Shown here: positions 61,484-64,000 of the stretch, piece by piece
How positions within the stretch are numbered: position 1 is the first letter of the stretch
Layout of the letters: the number at the start of each line of letters is the position of its first letter
DNA from: CAWKPF01 sp963851415
GTDB lineage: Bacteria; Acidobacteriota; Thermoanaerobaculia; Multivoradales; Multivoraceae
Assembly: GCA_963851415.1 (NCBI GenBank)
Contig: CAWKPF010000002.1
Span: 744,001-808,000 of the forward strand
DNA: 64,000 bases
Direction: 5' to 3'
Notes under the pieces: generated by a model
Seen by the model: the letters and a program-made list of their open reading frames with translations, nothing else
Database searches by the model: none
Told to the model about the DNA's origin: nothing
Position numbers and translations under genes: made by a program

Positions 61484-61623
61484 GCGATCGGGAGCCCTCG
61501 GGTGCGCGCCGCGGGCCATCACCCACACTTCCTGCTAGCCTACCTTCGACGGCACAGCCTCGGACCGAAGCCGGTGAAGCCTGGTTCTGAGGTGTTCGAC
61601 AGCTTCTCTCCAAAGCGCATTTC

Positions 61624-61800
61624 ATGGTGGCACTCTCCAGGACCACGGTCGATCGATACCGCATTGTCGAGCGCATCGGCGACGGGGCTCTCGGCGAAGT
61701 GTACAGCGCCGAGGACCTCACCCTCGCGATGAGCTCGGAGCTCGAAGGACGTCTCGCGGCGCAGCGCGCCATCGCGCTGATCGCACTTGCCGCCGCTGGA
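61624..61800 (+). pseudogene. Truncated Ser/Thr kinase remnant (Gly-rich loop only)
   Basis: An ATG at 61624 starts VALSRTTVDRYRIVERIGDGALGEVYSAEDLTL, the first strands of a Hanks-type kinase with Gly-rich loop (GDGALGEVY). The next residues no longer match; the VAIK lysine and all later motifs are absent, and the frame runs into the peroxiredoxin start region. A deletion or recombination scar is likely. A short helical protein of this sequence is possible but not supported. Confidence 0.6.
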
Positions 61801-61901
61801 GCATCGCCTCGAAGCGTATACTCGACCGGCAGTCAAACATCGACAACAGCAACGTGGGTGAGCGTGCTCAACGCCCCCGCTTTTGACCACAGGAGCTCTT
61901 C

Positions 61902-62384
61902 ATGGCTATCGAAGTCGGAGATCGAGTCCCCGAAGTGACCTTCAAGCAACTGACCTCGGACGGGATTCAGGACGTTCCCAGCGGCGAGCTGCTCGCCGGG
62001 AAGAAAGTCGTGCTCTTCGCTGTACCGGGTGCCTTCACGCCGACCTGCTCGGATATCCACATGCCCGGTTTCGTCGAGAAGTATGCCGACCTCGAGGCCA
62101 AGGGAGTGGACACCGTGGCCTGCGTGTCCGTCAACGACCCCTTCGTGATGGCGGCCTGGGCGAAGTCTCGCGGCATCCCAGAGAAGCTGCTGGTGCTCTC
62201 GGACGGCAACGGGGAGTTCGCCAGGGCCATGGGCCTCGAGCTCGATGCGTCCCGCTTCGGCATGGGAACCCGCTCTCGCCGTTTCGCAGCCATCATCGAC
62301 GACGGAGTGGTCACGATGCTCGGCGTCGAGCCCGCCGGAGAGGTCGGCGTCAGTAGCGCGGAAGCCGTTCTCGAGGCTCTCTGA
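61902..62384 (+). CDS. Peroxiredoxin, Prx5 type
   Basis: 160 residues; ATG at 61902 with GGAGCTCTTC upstream. Reduces hydroperoxides with an active-site Cys in PGAFTPTCS near 45-53, followed by HMPGFVEKY, the Prx5 landmark. The resolving Cys is not evident at the usual C-terminal place, so it may be a 1-Cys type using glutaredoxin or another thiol. Cytosolic. It ends five bases before the coaA ATG, so both are co-transcribed. Confidence 0.92.
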   Translation: MAIEVGDRVPEVTFKQLTSDGIQDVPSGELLAGKKVVLFAVPGAFTPTCSDIHMPGFVEKYADLEAKGVDTVACVSVNDPFVMAAWAKSRGIPEKLLVLSDGNGEFARAMGLELDASRFGMGTRSRRFAAIIDDGVVTMLGVEPAGEVGVSSAEAVLEAL

Positions 62385-62388
62385 TCCG

Positions 62389-63396
62389 ATGACGGAACGC
62401 CCGATGCCTCTCCGCGAGGCTGCGAAACCGGTGGCGCCGGCAGCTCCTCGCGGTGCGGAAGATGCCCTCACTCCCTACCTGGTGTTCACGCACGAGGAGT
62501 GGGGGCGGCTCCGGGCGGACACACCGCTGACCCTGACCGAGGAAGACCTGGACGACCTCTCGGGTATCAACGAGGATGTATCGATCGACGAGGTCGTCCA
62601 GATCTACCTACCCCTGTCTCGCCTGCTCAACCTCTACGTTGCGGCCACACAGGAGCTCTTCCAGGCAACGGCCACCTTCCTGGGAAGCCATACCGAGAAG
62701 GTTCCCTATGTCATCGGAATGGCCGGTAGCGTTGCTGTCGGCAAGAGTACGACCGCCCGAATCCTGCAGGCCCTCCTGGCGAGGTGGCCGAATCATCCGA
62801 AAGTCGACCTCGTCACCACTGATGGATTTCTCTGGTCCAACAGCGAGCTCGAGACGCGCAGCTCGATCACCCGCAAGGGATTCCCGGAGAGCTACGACGT
62901 CAAGCGCTTGATGGACTTCGTGGCTCGAGTGAAGTCCGGGGAGCGGGGTGTCACCTACCCTCTCTATTCACATCTGACCTATGACGTCCTGCCGAACCGG
63001 TTCGGAGTCGTCGACCAGCCCGACATCCTGATTCTCGAGGGTCTGAACGTGCTTCAGCAGCCCGGCCGAGCCGAAGAGCAAACGGGACGTCGTTTTCTGG
63101 CAGACCTGTTCGACTTCTCGATCTACGTAGACGCGGAGGTGGAGGTCATCGAACGGTGGTATGTGGAGCGCTTCCTCACCTTCCGATCGACCGCCTTCAA
63201 GGATCCGTCGGCCTACTTTCACCGCTACTCGAAGCTGAGCCGTGAGGATGCGACGGATGTCGCCCGGGCGATCTGGAAGGACATCAACGAGGTCAACCTG
63301 ATCGAGAACATCCTACCGACGCGCGAGCGCGCCACTCTGATCCTGACCAAGGGCTCCGACCACGTGGTGCAAACGGTTCACCTCAGGAAGCTCTAG
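62389..63396 (+). CDS. coaA: Type I pantothenate kinase
   Basis: 335 residues from ATG at 62389. Phosphorylates pantothenate, the first committed step of coenzyme A synthesis. P-loop GSVAVGKSTTAR near 120-131, then VDLVTTDGFLW, the family's PESYD (in KGFPESYDVKRL) and LEGLNVLQ. Length matches E. coli CoaA, plus about 20 extra N-terminal residues. Coupled to the peroxiredoxin gene upstream. Confidence 0.95.
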   Translation: MTERPMPLREAAKPVAPAAPRGAEDALTPYLVFTHEEWGRLRADTPLTLTEEDLDDLSGINEDVSIDEVVQIYLPLSRLLNLYVAATQELFQATATFLGSHTEKVPYVIGMAGSVAVGKSTTARILQALLARWPNHPKVDLVTTDGFLWSNSELETRSSITRKGFPESYDVKRLMDFVARVKSGERGVTYPLYSHLTYDVLPNRFGVVDQPDILILEGLNVLQQPGRAEEQTGRRFLADLFDFSIYVDAEVEVIERWYVERFLTFRSTAFKDPSAYFHRYSKLSREDATDVARAIWKDINEVNLIENILPTRERATLILTKGSDHVVQTVHLRKL

Positions 63397-63508
63397 CCGC
63401 CGGCTCGCGAGAGGTCTCTTTGCCGTTCGGATTCGCGGATCCTGCCTTTACCCGTACCGTCGACGAGAGCGGCTTCCGGCGCCGGCATAGGGCATAATAC
63501 GGGCAACG

Positions 63509-64000
63509 ATGTTGGTCTCAGAGAGGCCGCTGGCGCCGACGCAGCGGTACCCCCGCTTTCCGGGTCACGTGCCCACGGGCATCTTCGAGCACGGTCGCTA
63601 CCGGGCTCGGTTCGCTCGCTCGCCCGCGGAGCTGGACGAGATTCTGCGCCTCCGCTTCGAGGTGTTCAACGTCGAGCTGGCAGAGGGACTCGACTCGTCC
63701 TGGGAGGAAGGAAGAGACGAAGACGTCTACGATCAGACCTGCCATCATCTTCTGGTCGAAGAAAAGGCGAGCGGCCGCATTATCGGCACGTATCGCCTTC
63801 AGACTGCGGTCATGGCAGCTGCGGGCTCAGGCTTCTACTCGGCTGGCGAATACGATCTGAGCGGCATTCCCTCGCACATCCTGACCGACTCGGTGGAGCT
63901 CGGCCGCGCTTGCATCGCTCCGGAATTTCGGAATCGATACGTCCTCTTTCTACTCTGGCGCGGACTGGCGCGCTACCTCCAGGTCAACGAGAAGCGCTAC
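63509..64000 (+). CDS. GNAT acyltransferase, OlsB/hemolysin-like (3' end cut)
   Basis: 164 codons from ATG at 63509 to the window edge. A GNAT-fold N-acyltransferase of the group that includes the ornithine acyltransferase OlsB and the Hemolysin-like family: DEILRLRFEVFNVELAEGL at 39-57 for the N-terminal domain, RIIGTYRL for the beta-strand, and SVELGRACIAPEFRNRYVLFLLWRGLARYL near the end for acyl-CoA/ACP binding. It probably attaches a fatty acyl group to an amino acid or lipid precursor. Lacking its C-terminal part, specific function is not assignable. Confidence 0.8.
   Translation, partial: MLVSERPLAPTQRYPRFPGHVPTGIFEHGRYRARFARSPAELDEILRLRFEVFNVELAEGLDSSWEEGRDEDVYDQTCHHLLVEEKASGRIIGTYRLQTAVMAAAGSGFYSAGEYDLSGIPSHILTDSVELGRACIAPEFRNRYVLFLLWRGLARYLQVNEKRY

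Noticed and set aside
1..64000. CRISPR array, integrase, phage or IS element
   Set aside because: No direct-repeat/spacer array, transposase, recombinase or phage structural gene was found; tandem repeats present are only the short ones listed.

Overview
The window is GC-rich, densely coding bacterial chromosome with no rRNA, tRNA, phage, integrase, IS transposase or CRISPR array that I could find. Gene content points to Acidobacteriota, probably a Thermoanaerobaculia-like lineage, in or near a metagenomic assembly: a VWFA protein of the type widespread in Acidobacteriota, a GH3-type acyl-amido synthetase, abundant secreted alpha/beta hydrolases, an M1 peptidase, a haem/copper monooxygenase-like protein, an ECF sigma factor with a YCII partner, and a secreted repeat protein ending in an 'FSDGFE...W' motif. 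GTG and TTG starts are common and many neighbours overlap by 1-4 bases (ATGA, GTGA, TTGA), so translational coupling is a general habit of this genome. The phylum assignment is inference.

Layout. 1-3.9 kb: a truncated PIG-L deacetylase, a decayed cytochrome c remnant beside a REP-like palindrome, a four-repeat secreted protein and a lipase-like hydrolase. 4.0-11.7 kb: a coupled operon of dipeptide epimerase, membrane Ser/Thr kinase and GH3 ligase, then a three-part permease-Usp-DUF389 fusion. 11.8-18.7 kb: ABHD14-like hydrolase, VWA protein, M20 peptidase, HSL esterase, RsmE and a PQQ-like propeller. 18.7-25.9 kb: M1 peptidase, exported methyltransferase, haem/copper monooxygenase-like protein, and a lipoprotein/periplasmic pair. 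25.9-29.5 kb: a sigma-54 activator divergent from a small charged protein and a group-2 sigma factor, with a near-perfect -24/-12 promoter and paired dyads between them. 29.5-45 kb: AtoE-like transporter, Cu/Zn permease-HMA fusion, AroC, AKR with a TIGR04076-like partner, delta-60 repeat protein, NhaC antiporter, a dehydrogenase-SelD fusion, MATE exporter, and a nucleotidyltransferase/sugar-kinase pair. 45-55.6 kb: BolA, a five-gene ABC exporter/amidohydrolase/DesKR-like operon, an orphan ParA, a pseudopilin and an HD-GYP protein. 55.6-64 kb: ECF sigma with YCII partner, a DUF3179 protein interrupted by one in-frame TGA, an RCK potassium channel behind a 570-base non-coding region with a terminator, an unknown protein, a truncated kinase, peroxiredoxin, CoaA and an incomplete GNAT acyltransferase.

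The most interesting signal is the DUF3179 gene (57431-58408). Its reading frame continues across a single TGA that falls at the family's conserved Cys (W-TGA-PLANT), and a hairpin with a G-first apical loop lies 22 bases downstream, as expected of a bacterial SECIS element. The same window encodes selenophosphate synthetase (fused to an FAD oxidoreductase), so selenocysteine use is plausible. Second is the sigma-54 to sigma-70 regulatory cascade at 25.9-29.5 kb. Third is the structured non-coding leader upstream of the potassium channel.
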